From Microbacterium sp. NC79 (GTDB lineage: Bacteria > Actinomycetota > Actinomycetes > Actinomycetales > Microbacteriaceae), in contig NZ_JAHQYI010000001.1 of assembly GCF_019061125.1 (NCBI RefSeq), positions 1,178,001-1,242,000 on the forward strand: a stretch of 64,000 nt of DNA, given 5' to 3'. Both the position numbers and the translations under genes were made by a program. Shown one piece after another: positions 7,884 through 16,161 of the stretch. The notes under the pieces were generated by a model. That model was not told where the DNA came from, ran no database searches, and worked only from the letters and a program-made list of their open reading frames with translations. Every line of letters starts with the position of its first letter. The stretch's first letter is position 1.

Positions 7884-10136
7884 TCAGGCAGCAGGTTGAA
7901 GTTGTCCCGGAACACATTGGTCGGGTCGTACTGCCGTTTCAGCTTTCGCAGACGCTCGAGATGCGCAGGCGGGAATGCGTCGTTGAGCCGCGCGGTCTTG
8001 ATCGGTCTCGAAGCTCAGGTAGATGCCCGCAAACATATGCCGCATGGCATCCCATATCGGATCAATCCGCTCGCTGGACGATGACATGGCGAGCACCGAG
8101 AACTGCGCAGTGCGATGCGCGAATGCCGTCTCCTCGGGGGCGAGATCGGCCGTCGCGCCGCCAAGCGCTCGAATCTGGAAGAACGATGTGGCACCGCGCA
8201 ACAGGAGTTGCTCGGCGGCCGTCGCGAACTCTGGCGTGATGTGTTCCAGCAGGCCAGAGCGTCCGGTGGGTTCGCCTCGGCCACGGTGCCCGATCCGCGG
8301 CTGGGCACTGACGAGCGCGTCATAGTCAAGCAACATGGCCTGTTGACCTACGAGCGGCGCGACATCCGCGAGACGTTGTAAGCGCTCCAGAATCGTGTTC
8401 GGGTCATCCGAAGCCACCACATTTGAGGTCTGCGCAATGACCCGCCCGTCCTGGGGCGGCCCCATCATGAGGAAGCTCGTGGTGTCGCGCGGTGAAGCTT
8501 CCACGGCGGCGCCCCATCGCACTAGAAAACCGGCGACGTCATCCGTCACGTCGTATTGCAGCTGACCGAAGCCAATGGTTGTGATCTCATCCACCTGAAA
8601 TTCAAACGCCGTCACGACGCCAAACGCGAATCCGGCGCCGCGCATCGCCCAAAAGAGGTCGGGATGCTCTGTCGCACTGGCGCCGAGGATGTTGCCGTTC
8701 GCGGTGACCACATCGACCGCGCGCACGTGGTCAATCGTGAGTCCGTGCGCCCTGCTCAAGAATCCGATGCCCCCTGCCGTTGACAAGCCGCCCACGCCCA
8801 CGCCGCCGAAGTCGCCGGAGGACAGCGCCCAGCCGTGTGTGCGCAGAACGGCGGTGACCTCGCCCCAGCGGGCACCGGGTTCAACACGAACGAGACGCTC
8901 CGCCTCGTTCAGAACGTCGATGGCGCCCATCCGACTGAGATCGATCACAATGCCACCGTCGTTCGTCGATCGGCCGCTGAAACCGTGACCGCCGCTACGC
9001 ACGGATAGCGCGACGGACTGCTGCTGAGCCCACAGCACAGCGTCGGCCACCTGTGCCGCGTTCTCCGGGTGAAGGACGAGTCCTGGCGTGCCGCCGCGCA
9101 AGTATGTTGAGCGCACATTGCCGTACGAAACATCGCCAGGCTCCACAGCGCCTGGCAGGAGGGAGTCAGGGATTTTTCCGTATGCGATGCCGCTACGACG
9201 CTTGGCACGCACAGCCAGCGGCACAACGGGCTGAAGAGAGGTCTCCCGAGCCGCACGCTCGGCGGCGACGGCAGTCGTGACGGCCGGAACCACGTGGGTG
9301 GCGAAAAGCTCGAGCCTCACCGGGTCATCGCTCGACAGCAAGAACGTGGAAACGCCATCATCGAGCGCAAGGGTTGTCATTCGCTCGACCCACGACTCCC
9401 ACTGACCAGAGAATGGTTCCGTTTCGACCCCGGCGAACGTGTCGCCAAGGTTGACGATGCGACGAATCTCACGGGGATCCCGGCCGACGCTACGTGCCGC
9501 CTCATCAATGACATGGTTGCCTTTGGCGAGCAGGGGGATGCCGTTCTCTCCTCCTGGCACAATCCATCCATCTCCCAGTCGTCCGGTGAGATCAAGCATG
9601 CGCTGCTTACCAGCGCCGACGGCAATGGGGATGCGGTGCGCGGGTGCTGGCCCTGGCTCAATGCCGGTCACCGCGTGATGCTTGCCCCTCAGATACAGCG
9701 GGCGGCCGGTGCTGAGATCCCAGACGCCGCGCATGACCTCGATCGCCTCCTCCAACGCCGCTACGGATTCGCCGGCGGAGAGCCGCTCGACACCCATCGC
9801 GACCATGGCATCCCAGAAGGCGCCTGCGCCTACCGCGAGTTGTGCGCGGCCTTGCGATAGCAGGTCCAGGCTCGCGGCCGACCGTGCCATGACGGAGGCC
9901 ACGCGCATCGGCACATTCAGCACGTGGGGGGAGAGGGAGATGCGGGAGGTGGCACCCGCGATCCAGCTCAACAGCGTCCACGTTTCGTGAAAGCGCGGCT
10001 GGTAGGGGTGATCTTGCACCGTGACGATGTCTAAGCCGAGCGCTTCTGCCTGCTTTGCCAGGGCGACGGGGGCGAGCGGGTCGTCATTCAGCGGCGTGAT
10101 GCTGACCCCGAACTGCAGCGGGTGACCGTAATCCAC
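7884..10136 (-). CDS. Fusion of an LLM-family oxidoreductase and a FAD-linked (BBE-type) oxidase, frameshifted near the 3' end
   Basis: A 750-residue product as read. Residues 1 to about 290 form an LLM domain closely related to the upstream gene (VQDHPYQ, GAGAFWDAMVAMG, RRIVNLG). After a linker, about residues 330-710 form a PCMH-type FAD oxidase with RSGGHGFSG, whose His normally carries covalent FAD. The second attachment Cys found in bicovalent family members is not seen (GVGGLSTAGG). Start: GTG at 10136, preceded by AAGGGG and only 8 bases from the upstream stop. Near 7992-8000 the frame shifts. The other frame continues with a normal BBE end (LKRQYDPTNVFRDNFNL) to a TAG at 7868, while this frame runs through unrelated sequence to 7884. 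That means one extra base, two lost bases, or a sequencing error. If real, the FAD domain may be damaged. Confidence 0.8.
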   Translation of the reverse strand: MDYGHPLQFGVSITPLNDDPLAPVALAKQAEALGLDIVTVQDHPYQPRFHETWTLLSWIAGATSRISLSPHVLNVPMRVASVMARSAASLDLLSQGRAQLAVGAGAFWDAMVAMGVERLSAGESVAALEEAIEVMRGVWDLSTGRPLYLRGKHHAVTGIEPGPAPAHRIPIAVGAGKQRMLDLTGRLGDGWIVPGGENGIPLLAKGNHVIDEAARSVGRDPREIRRIVNLGDTFAGVETEPFSGQWESWVERMTTLALDDGVSTFLLSSDDPVRLELFATHVVPAVTTAVAAERAARETSLQPVVPLAVRAKRRSGIAYGKIPDSLLPGAVEPGDVSYGNVRSTYLRGGTPGLVLHPENAAQVADAVLWAQQQSVALSVRSGGHGFSGRSTNDGGIVIDLSRMGAIDVLNEAERLVRVEPGARWGEVTAVLRTHGWALSSGDFGGVGVGGLSTAGGIGFLSRAHGLTIDHVRAVDVVTANGNILGASATEHPDLFWAMRGAGFAFGVVTAFEFQVDEITTIGFGQLQYDVTDDVAGFLVRWGAAVEASPRDTTSFLMMGPPQDGRVIAQTSNVVASDDPNTILERLQRLADVAPLVGQQAMLLDYDALVSAQPRIGHRGRGEPTGRSGLLEHITPEFATAAEQLLLRGATSFFQIRALGGATADLAPEETAFAHRTAQFSVLAMSSSSERIDPIWDAMRHMFAGIYLSFETDQDRAAQRRIPACASRASAKAETAVRPDQCVPGQLQPAA

Positions 10137-10144
10137 GACGCCCC

Positions 10145-11062
10145 TTACAAACCGCAGGTGTTGGATGACGAACGCTCGGCGGCGACAAGGTCTCGTGTCA
10201 TCGGAGCGACTTCTTGACCGAACTGCGCGATCGCCCGCGGGTCGTCGCCAGCCAGGATGAACCCGCTCATCCCATACTGCAGGGCCATGGCGGCGAGTTG
10301 TTCCGCCCACTGTGATGGCGGGCCGACGAGCAGTTTTCCGGAACCCTGATCAGCAAACTGCCCATTGATATTGATTAGGCGCCGGATGTCATTCGGGTGT
10401 CGTCCCGCTTTCACCGCAGCCTCGTCGATCACCGCATTTGAATCGGTGAGTTCGTCGAGGCTACGCATGTAGCCAAGTGACGGCAACCAGCCATCAGCCT
10501 TACGGCCAACCAGACGCAGCATGCGCGGCTTGAGCGCCCCAATCCAGATCCCGATGTTGTGGGCGGGTGCCGGACCGCGCTTTGCGCCAACCACGCGGTG
10601 GTGGTTGCCTTCGACAACGAGTCGGTTTGGGTTCGTGGCATCCCACACACCGCGAATGATGTCGATGCCCTCCTCCAATGCGGTGACGGACTCACCGGGG
10701 GTGAGTCGTTCGCCGCCCATCGCGACAATCGGATCCCAGAAACCACCAGCACCAAGCCCCAGTTCAACGCGACCGCCGCTCAACAGGTCGAGGCTGGCTG
10801 CGGCGCGCGCCAATACAGCAGGGCCACGCAGCGGCAGGTTGATCACATTGCCAGAAACATGAATGCGCTCGGTTTGCGCCGCCACATAGCTCAACAGTGT
10901 CCAGGTGTCCAGAAACGAGGCCTGATAGGGGTGGTCCTGGAAGGTGGCAAGATCGAGCCCCGCTTGTTCCGCAAGCTGGGCCAGTTGCACGGCGCGGTGC
11001 GGCACCTGATTGGTCGGCGTTAAGAAGGTGCCGAACAGGAGATCGTGTCCGTAGTCGCTCAT
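10145..11062 (-). CDS. LLM-class (F420/FMN-dependent) oxidoreductase
   Basis: A 305-residue luciferase-like protein. The frame is open to 11374, but homology to the LLM half of the next gene begins right after the ATG at 11062 (MSDYGHDLLFGTF). Landmarks are FQDHPYQ near residue 40, LGLGAGGFWDPIVAMGG near 100, a GALKPRMLRL segment and RRLININGQFADQG. It is first in a two-gene minus-strand operon with the LLM-FAD fusion, whose start lies 8 bases after this stop. The cofactor is probably F420 given the nearby fgd and importer, but FMN cannot be excluded from sequence. The substrate is unknown. Confidence 0.85.
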   Translation of the reverse strand: MSDYGHDLLFGTFLTPTNQVPHRAVQLAQLAEQAGLDLATFQDHPYQASFLDTWTLLSYVAAQTERIHVSGNVINLPLRGPAVLARAAASLDLLSGGRVELGLGAGGFWDPIVAMGGERLTPGESVTALEEGIDIIRGVWDATNPNRLVVEGNHHRVVGAKRGPAPAHNIGIWIGALKPRMLRLVGRKADGWLPSLGYMRSLDELTDSNAVIDEAAVKAGRHPNDIRRLININGQFADQGSGKLLVGPPSQWAEQLAAMALQYGMSGFILAGDDPRAIAQFGQEVAPMTRDLVAAERSSSNTCGL

Positions 11063-11153
11063 GAGATTGTCGCCGCTTTCGATCCGAGGAAGTGTATTCA
11101 CAAGAATTGAACGCATTTGCCGGAGAAATTTTCCCGCTTCGTGCCGACTCAGC

Positions 11154-11708
11154 CTAATCCTCACAACACGGCAGCAGAATGGGGCGCGTGATCCGGCGAA
11201 GTAGCGACGCCGGATTGACATACTCGCCATCGACGCGCACGCCCCAGTGCACGGACCCGACCGGCGTGTGCCCGCCCGTGGTGAGCGTGCCAACCTGATC
11301 CCCAGCGCGCACCACGTTGCCAATGTCCACGTTCGCGAGCACAGGTTCCAATGTTGAGACGTATCCGTTGCCATGGCTGATGGTCAGGAGCGGGCGATCA
11401 GCCACCGTGCCAACCCAGGCAATGGTTCCGCTCATGGGGGCAAAGACCTGGCCGTCGGCGTCGCTCACATCGATGCCGCGGTGTCCGGGCGCATAGTCAT
11501 GTTCGGGCTGTACATACGGGGCCGTCACGGAAACCGGTGGCGCGACCGGCCATTGCCAGCCGGCAGCCGATAATGATGAGTGCGGAACCAGGGAAAGCGC
11601 GGAAGCGCTGGCGGGCGGCCCCGCGACAGTAACCATGAGCAGGACGGCGAGAGCCAGTCCGCCTCCGGGACGTGCGTGCAAGCGTGACGTGGGTGTTGCG
11701 GTGGTCAT
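11154..11708 (-). CDS. Secreted M23 (LytM-like) peptidase-family protein, possibly degenerate
   Basis: A 184-residue product from the ATG at 11708, which begins a signal peptide (MTTATPTSRLHAR, hydrophobic core, ASASA). The long N-terminal extension of the open frame is not supported. The mature part holds one M23 domain: GHRGIDVS supplies the usual His and Asp zinc ligands, and SVHWGVRV supplies the third. In active LytM enzymes the last motif is HxH; here the first His, the catalytic one, is Ser. The protein may therefore bind peptidoglycan or activate another enzyme rather than cut. A gene of this type commonly sits just upstream of, and divergent from, rpsB in related actinobacteria. Confidence 0.85.
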   Translation of the reverse strand: MTTATPTSRLHARPGGGLALAVLLMVTVAGPPASASALSLVPHSSLSAAGWQWPVAPPVSVTAPYVQPEHDYAPGHRGIDVSDADGQVFAPMSGTIAWVGTVADRPLLTISHGNGYVSTLEPVLANVDIGNVVRAGDQVGTLTTGGHTPVGSVHWGVRVDGEYVNPASLLRRITRPILLPCCED

Positions 11709-11750
11709 GTCATCACAATGCGTCGTTTCTGGGTGCGGGGGAGAGGCCCT

Positions 11751-11782
11751 GCTTGATTGGGAACAATTTCGCCCAATCAAGC
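11751..11782. promoter_or_regulatory. Perfect 11-base inverted repeat upstream of rpsB
   Basis: GCTTGATTGGG (11751-11761) and CCCAATCAAGC (11772-11782) with a 10-base spacer, in the divergent region between the M23 gene and rpsB. Neither strand has a T-run after it, so it does not look like a terminator. It could be an operator dyad or an RNA hairpin in a long rpsB leader. Confidence 0.4.
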
Positions 11783-11879
11783 GGGTGTGGAGGAATCCTG
11801 CTGAGCCACGCCCTGCTATGCTGGTTGAGCACCTCGCTTTGTCGGGGTGACTTCGCGTGCCCAGTGCGTTTTTACGTGG

Positions 11880-11915
11880 CACATTCCCAACGGTCCTTTT
11901 CAAGGTGGGAGTGTG
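11880..11915 (+). promoter_or_regulatory. Hairpin in the rpsB leader region
   Basis: CACATTCCCA (11880-11889) pairs with TGGGAGTGTG (11906-11915), with one G-T pair and a 16-base loop. A second small hairpin, GGCGC-TTCT-GCGCC (11960-11973), lies just before the rpsB Shine-Dalgarno. Candidate autoregulatory structures for S2; no known family was recognised. Confidence 0.35.
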
Positions 11916-11992
11916 TGCAGGGCGCCAGGAATTGAGCATCCGCTCGCATAACCGCAATCGGCGCTTCTGCGCCATAAACAAGGGAGAACGGC

Positions 11993-12850
11993 ATGGCCGT
12001 TGTAACCATTCGCCAGCTGCTTGACGCTGGTGTGCACTTCGGACACCAGACGCGTCGGTGGAACCCGAAGGTAAAGCGCTTCATCCTGACGGAGCGCTCG
12101 GGCATCCACATCATCGACCTTCAGCAGTCGCTGGCCTACATTGACCGCGCATACGACTTCGTCAAGGAGACGGTCGCACACGGCGGCACCATCCTCTTCG
12201 TTGGTACGAAGAAGCAGGCTCAGGAAGTTATCGCTGAGCAGGCATCGCGCGTTGGCCAGCCCTACGTGAACCAGCGCTGGCTGGGTGGTCTGCTGACCAA
12301 CTTCCAGACGGTTTCCAAGCGCCTCGCTCGCATGAAGGAGCTCGAAGAGCTCGACTACGAGACCCCGGCTGCATCGGGCTTCACCAAGAAGGAACTCCTT
12401 CTCAAGAAGCGTGAGCTCGACAAGCTGCACAAGTCGCTCGGTGGTATCCGTAACCTCACCAAGACGCCTTCGGCGATGTGGGTTGTTGACGCAAAGCGCG
12501 AGCGCCTTGCAATCGACGAGGCCAAGAAGCTTGGCATCCCCGTGATCGGTATCCTCGACACGAACGCTGACCCTGACGACCTGCAGTACCCGATCCCGGG
12601 TAACGACGACGCGATCCGTTCGGTTGGCCTGCTCACGCGCATCATCGCCGACGCTGCTGCTGAGGGTCTGATCCAGAAGCACCAGCCGGCTGACGCACAG
12701 GGCGACGCTGAGCCCCTCGCTGAGTGGGAGCGCGAGCTTCTCGAGCAGGGCACCGAAGCTGAAGCTTCGGCTGCTGTTGTTGCTGAGCCCGCCGCTGAGG
12801 CTGAGCCGGCCGCTGAGGTCGCTGCAGAAGCAACCGAAGAGTCCAAGTAA
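11993..12850 (+). CDS. rpsB: 30S ribosomal protein S2
   Basis: A 285-residue S2 protein of the small ribosomal subunit. The start [30 protein letters not shown] is diagnostic, followed by the coiled-coil insertion and the conserved core ([29 protein letters not shown]). The last 40 or so residues are a low-complexity Ala/Glu tail, common in actinobacterial S2. The ATG at 11993 is preceded by AAGGGAGAA. It is the first gene of rpsB-tsf, and the 284-base upstream region contains several dyad structures that may control it. Confidence 0.98.
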   Translation: MAVVTIRQLLDAGVHFGHQTRRWNPKVKRFILTERSGIHIIDLQQSLAYIDRAYDFVKETVAHGGTILFVGTKKQAQEVIAEQASRVGQPYVNQRWLGGLLTNFQTVSKRLARMKELEELDYETPAASGFTKKELLLKKRELDKLHKSLGGIRNLTKTPSAMWVVDAKRERLAIDEAKKLGIPVIGILDTNADPDDLQYPIPGNDDAIRSVGLLTRIIADAAAEGLIQKHQPADAQGDAEPLAEWERELLEQGTEAEASAAVVAEPAAEAEPAAEVAAEATEESK

Positions 12851-12885
12851 CTTTCCGCCTACACGAAACAGAAGGAGCCACACAC

Positions 12886-13713
12886 ATGGCCAACATTTCT
12901 ATTGCGGACATCAAGGCGCTGCGCGAACAGCTCGGCACCGGCATGGTCGACACCAAGAAGGCTCTCGAAGAAGCTGAGGGTGACCTCGAAAAGGCGACGG
13001 AGATCCTGCGCCTCAAGGGCGCCAAGGGTAACGCGAAGCGTGCTGACCGCTCGACGAGCGAAGGCCTCGTGGCTTCGCGCGAAGTAAACGGCAAGGTCAC
13101 GCTGATCGAGCTCGCTTGCGAGACCGACTTCGTCGCAAAGAACGAGAAGTTCATCGCACTGGCTGACACCGTCGTTGACGCTGTTGCCGCTGCTGGTTCG
13201 GAATCGCTTGAGGCGGCTCAGGCAGTGACCATCGACGGCAAGACCGTTGCTGACGTCATCTCTGAGGCTGCCGCCATCATCGGCGAGAAGATCGAGCTGC
13301 GCCAGGTGCGTACCCTCTCGGGCGACAAGTTCGAGGTTTACCTGCACAAGACCAGCAAAGACCTGCCTCCGCAGATCGGTGTTGTTGTCGCCTACTCGGG
13401 TGACGACGCTGACACCGCCCGTTCGATCGCTCAGCACATTTCGTTCGCGAACCCGTCGTTCCTTTCCAAGGATGACGTTCCCGTCGACGAGATCGAGAAG
13501 GAGCGCGAGATCGTTACCAAGATCTCGCTCGAAGAGGGCAAGCCTGAGGCTGCTCTCCCGAAGATCGTTGAGGGTCGCGTTAACGCCTTCATCAAGCAGG
13601 TCGCACTGCTTGAGCAGGACTACGCAAAGGACAACAAGCTGTCTGTTGCAGCGGTTGCGAAGGACGCCGGCATCACGGTGACCGACTTCGCCCGCTTCAA
13701 GGTCGGCGCGTAA
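12886..13713 (+). CDS. tsf: Elongation factor Ts
   Basis: A 275-residue nucleotide exchange factor for EF-Tu. It has the N-terminal UBA-like domain (LREQLGTGMVDTKKALEEA), the ETDFVAKN motif that inserts at the EF-Tu nucleotide site, and the two core subdomains. The start is ATG at 12886, after AGAAGGAG and 35 bases downstream of rpsB, so the two genes are co-transcribed. A strong hairpin terminator follows the stop. Confidence 0.98.
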   Translation: MANISIADIKALREQLGTGMVDTKKALEEAEGDLEKATEILRLKGAKGNAKRADRSTSEGLVASREVNGKVTLIELACETDFVAKNEKFIALADTVVDAVAAAGSESLEAAQAVTIDGKTVADVISEAAAIIGEKIELRQVRTLSGDKFEVYLHKTSKDLPPQIGVVVAYSGDDADTARSIAQHISFANPSFLSKDDVPVDEIEKEREIVTKISLEEGKPEAALPKIVEGRVNAFIKQVALLEQDYAKDNKLSVAAVAKDAGITVTDFARFKVGA

Positions 13714-13722
13714 CACCTATTC

Positions 13723-13757
13723 AAGGGCCCGGATCGATATATTCGATCCGGGCCCTT
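13723..13757 (+). terminator. Strong hairpin terminator after tsf
   Basis: AAGGGCCCGGATCGA (13723-13737) and TCGATCCGGGCCCTT (13743-13757) form a perfect 15-base stem with a 5-base loop, ending in CTTCTT-like pyrimidine sequence. It separates rpsB-tsf from pyrH. Confidence 0.85.
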
Positions 13758-13809
13758 CTTCACGCGTCCAACCGGGCGTTAGAGATTCGAAGCGATGAAA
13801 GGAGCCGAC

Positions 13810-14529
13810 ATGGCTACCGAAGAAACCGGACGCCGTCGCGTCCTGCTGAAACTTTCTGGCGAAGCCTTTGGTGGTGGCCAGCTCGGTGTTAACCCCGACG
13901 TGGTGAGCCAGATCGCTCGTGAGATCGCTGAGGTCGTAGATACCGTTGAAGTCGCCATTGTGGTCGGCGGCGGCAACTTCTTCCGCGGCGCTGAGCTCAG
14001 CCAACGCGGAATGGACCGCGGTCGTGCTGACTACATGGGCATGCTCGGAACCGTCATGAACGCGCTCGCGCTGCAAGACTTCTTGGAGCAGGCGGGCGCC
14101 GCCACGCGCGTGCAGTCGGCTATTCAGATGACGCAGGTGGCGGAGAGCTATATTCCGCTGCGTGCCGAGCGTCACATGCAGAAGGGCCGTGTTGTGGTCT
14201 TCGGTGCGGGCGCAGGCCTCCCGTACTTCTCGACCGACACGGTCGCCGCGCAGCGTGCGCTCGAAATCGGTGCCGACGAGGTTCTCGTTGCTAAGAACGG
14301 TGTGGACGGCGTGTACTCCGCCGACCCGCGCATTGACCCGACCGCCATCAAGCTTGACCGCGTCACCTACCAGGACGCCCTGAAACAGGGCCTCAAGGTC
14401 GTCGACTCCACCGCGTTCAGCCTCTGCATGGACAACAAAATGGACATGCGCGTGTTCGGCATGGAGCCGGCAGGCAACGTCACTCGCGCGTTGCTCGGCG
14501 AGCCCATCGGCACTTTGGTCACAAGCTGA
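13810..14529 (+). CDS. pyrH: UMP kinase
   Basis: A 239-residue amino-acid-kinase-fold enzyme that phosphorylates UMP to UDP. Motifs seen are [11 protein letters not shown] for nucleotide binding, [24 protein letters not shown] (the UMP site) and [12 protein letters not shown]. The ATG at 13810 follows AAAGGAG at good spacing, so the upstream ATG at 13795 is less likely. It stands between rpsB-tsf and frr, as in most actinobacteria. Confidence 0.97.
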   Translation: MATEETGRRRVLLKLSGEAFGGGQLGVNPDVVSQIAREIAEVVDTVEVAIVVGGGNFFRGAELSQRGMDRGRADYMGMLGTVMNALALQDFLEQAGAATRVQSAIQMTQVAESYIPLRAERHMQKGRVVVFGAGAGLPYFSTDTVAAQRALEIGADEVLVAKNGVDGVYSADPRIDPTAIKLDRVTYQDALKQGLKVVDSTAFSLCMDNKMDMRVFGMEPAGNVTRALLGEPIGTLVTS

Positions 14530-14585
14530 CCTTTCCACGACCACTAGACTGAGAACTTGATTCTTCCTATCCGATTGGAGCACGC

Positions 14586-15140
14586 ATGATCGCCGACGTG
14601 ATTGCTGAAACCCGTGGCCGCATGGAGCGCGCTGTCGAATCAGCGAAGGAAGACTTCGCCACAGTCCGAACAGGCCGCGCTAACCCGCAACTGTTCCAGA
14701 AGATCCTTGTGGACTACTACGGAACCCCGACGCCGTTGGCGCAGCTTGCCTCGCTCAACAACCCGGAAGCGCGCACGATCATCGTGACGCCCTACGACAA
14801 GTCGGCGCTGAAGGCCATCGAAGATGCCATCAGCTCCATGCCGAACCTGGGAGCAAACCCCAGCAACGACGGAAGCATTGTGCGTGTCACGATGCCTGAG
14901 CTGACTGAAGACCGCCGCAAGGAGTTCGTCAAGCTCGTGAAGTCGAAGGGCGAAGACGCGAAGGTACACGTTCGCGGCATCCGCCGTAAGGCGAAGGACG
15001 AACTGGACGCGCTGAAGAGCGAGGTCGGTGAAGATGAGGTCGCCCGTGGCGAAAAGGAGCTTGATGCTCTCACGCGCGCACACACCGACCTCATCGACGA
15101 AGCGCTGAAGCGCAAAGAGGCCGAGCTTCTCGAGGTCTGA
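14586..15140 (+). CDS. frr: Ribosome recycling factor
   Basis: A 184-residue RRF, which with EF-G splits ribosomes after termination. Conserved segments are the early VRTGRANP, then the [12 protein letters not shown] hinge, the globular middle, and [14 protein letters not shown] with [11 protein letters not shown] in the helical bundle. ATG at 14586 is preceded by TTGGAG. A TAGACT hexamer at 14545-14550, about 35 bases upstream, may be a -10 element. Confidence 0.98.
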   Translation: MIADVIAETRGRMERAVESAKEDFATVRTGRANPQLFQKILVDYYGTPTPLAQLASLNNPEARTIIVTPYDKSALKAIEDAISSMPNLGANPSNDGSIVRVTMPELTEDRRKEFVKLVKSKGEDAKVHVRGIRRKAKDELDALKSEVGEDEVARGEKELDALTRAHTDLIDEALKRKEAELLEV

Positions 15141-15141
15141 C

Positions 15142-16161
15142 GTGATGAGCGCCGATCCGCAGGGCGATGCGCTCGAGTCACCGCTCGACGCACAGCACGA
15201 TGCCCCATCAGGTTCCGAAAGCAAGCTCGGAGCCCCGCTTGAGGCGCGTCGTGCTGAGTTTCGCGATCAGGTCGCGATCGCGCGTGAGCATTTCGAAGAG
15301 GTAAACGAAAAGATCAAGCAGCGGACCGGTCGCGATCTCATCCTCGCGGTCCTGTCCGGGCTTGTGCTCGCCGGCGTCGTGCTTGGTGCGTTGCTCTTTG
15401 TGCCAACGGTGTTTGCGGCGATCGTGATCGTTGTCAGCGGTTTGGCAACGTTCGAACTCGCGCGTGCCTTTGAAACCGGTGGACGCAAGGTCGATGTGTG
15501 GGTGCAGATCGTCGCTGCCGTCGCCCTGGCCGCAACCGGATACTTCGGCACCGCGCTCTGGCAGCTCTGGGTGATGACCTTCGCGGTCGTCGCTGTTTTG
15601 ATTGTGTGGCGCATGGTCGCACAGATGGCGGCGCGTGATGGCCGCACATACGGCGACGTTCTTGCCGATATTGCTGCCGCCGGCTTCATTCCGATTTACG
15701 TTCCTTTCCTGCTCGCTCTCGTCCTCGTACTGCAACACCAGACGAACGGTGCTGCCTGGATCCTCACGTTCATCATTGTCGTGGTCTCTGCTGACACCGG
15801 GGCATACGCCGTCGGTGTTTGGATCGGTAAGCACCCGATGGTTCCGCGTGTCAGCCCCAAGAAGACCTGGGAAGGTTTTGCCGGTGCGGCAACTGCGGCG
15901 GTCATTGCCGCGACATTGCTCGCCTACTTCGTGCTGGATCTGCCCCTGTGGGCAGGCATCGTTATGGGCCTCGTCATTCTGATCACGGCGACGCTGGGTG
16001 ATTTGGGGGAGTCGCTCATCAAACGTGACCTCGGAATCAAAGACATGAGTTCGTGGATTCCCGGACACGGCGGGCTGCTTGATCGGCTTGACTCGTTGTT
16101 GCCATCTGCCGTCGCAACTCTTGCGCTGTGCTATTGGTTGACACCCCTGGTAGGTGCGTGA
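15142..16161 (+). CDS. cdsA: Phosphatidate cytidylyltransferase (CDP-diacylglycerol synthase)
   Basis: A 339-residue membrane enzyme that makes CDP-diacylglycerol from phosphatidate and CTP, the precursor of all the cell's phospholipids. A hydrophilic N-terminal region of about 65 residues comes first, then about 8 transmembrane segments. The family signature lies near the C-terminus: SADTGAYAVG, PRVSPKKTWEG, LGDLGESLIKRDLGIKD and GHGGLLDRLDS. GTG at 15142 or ATG at 15145 can start it, directly after frr. The N-terminal extension is longer than in E. coli but usual for actinobacteria. Confidence 0.95.
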   Translation: MMSADPQGDALESPLDAQHDAPSGSESKLGAPLEARRAEFRDQVAIAREHFEEVNEKIKQRTGRDLILAVLSGLVLAGVVLGALLFVPTVFAAIVIVVSGLATFELARAFETGGRKVDVWVQIVAAVALAATGYFGTALWQLWVMTFAVVAVLIVWRMVAQMAARDGRTYGDVLADIAAAGFIPIYVPFLLALVLVLQHQTNGAAWILTFIIVVVSADTGAYAVGVWIGKHPMVPRVSPKKTWEGFAGAATAAVIAATLLAYFVLDLPLWAGIVMGLVILITATLGDLGESLIKRDLGIKDMSSWIPGHGGLLDRLDSLLPSAVATLALCYWLTPLVGA

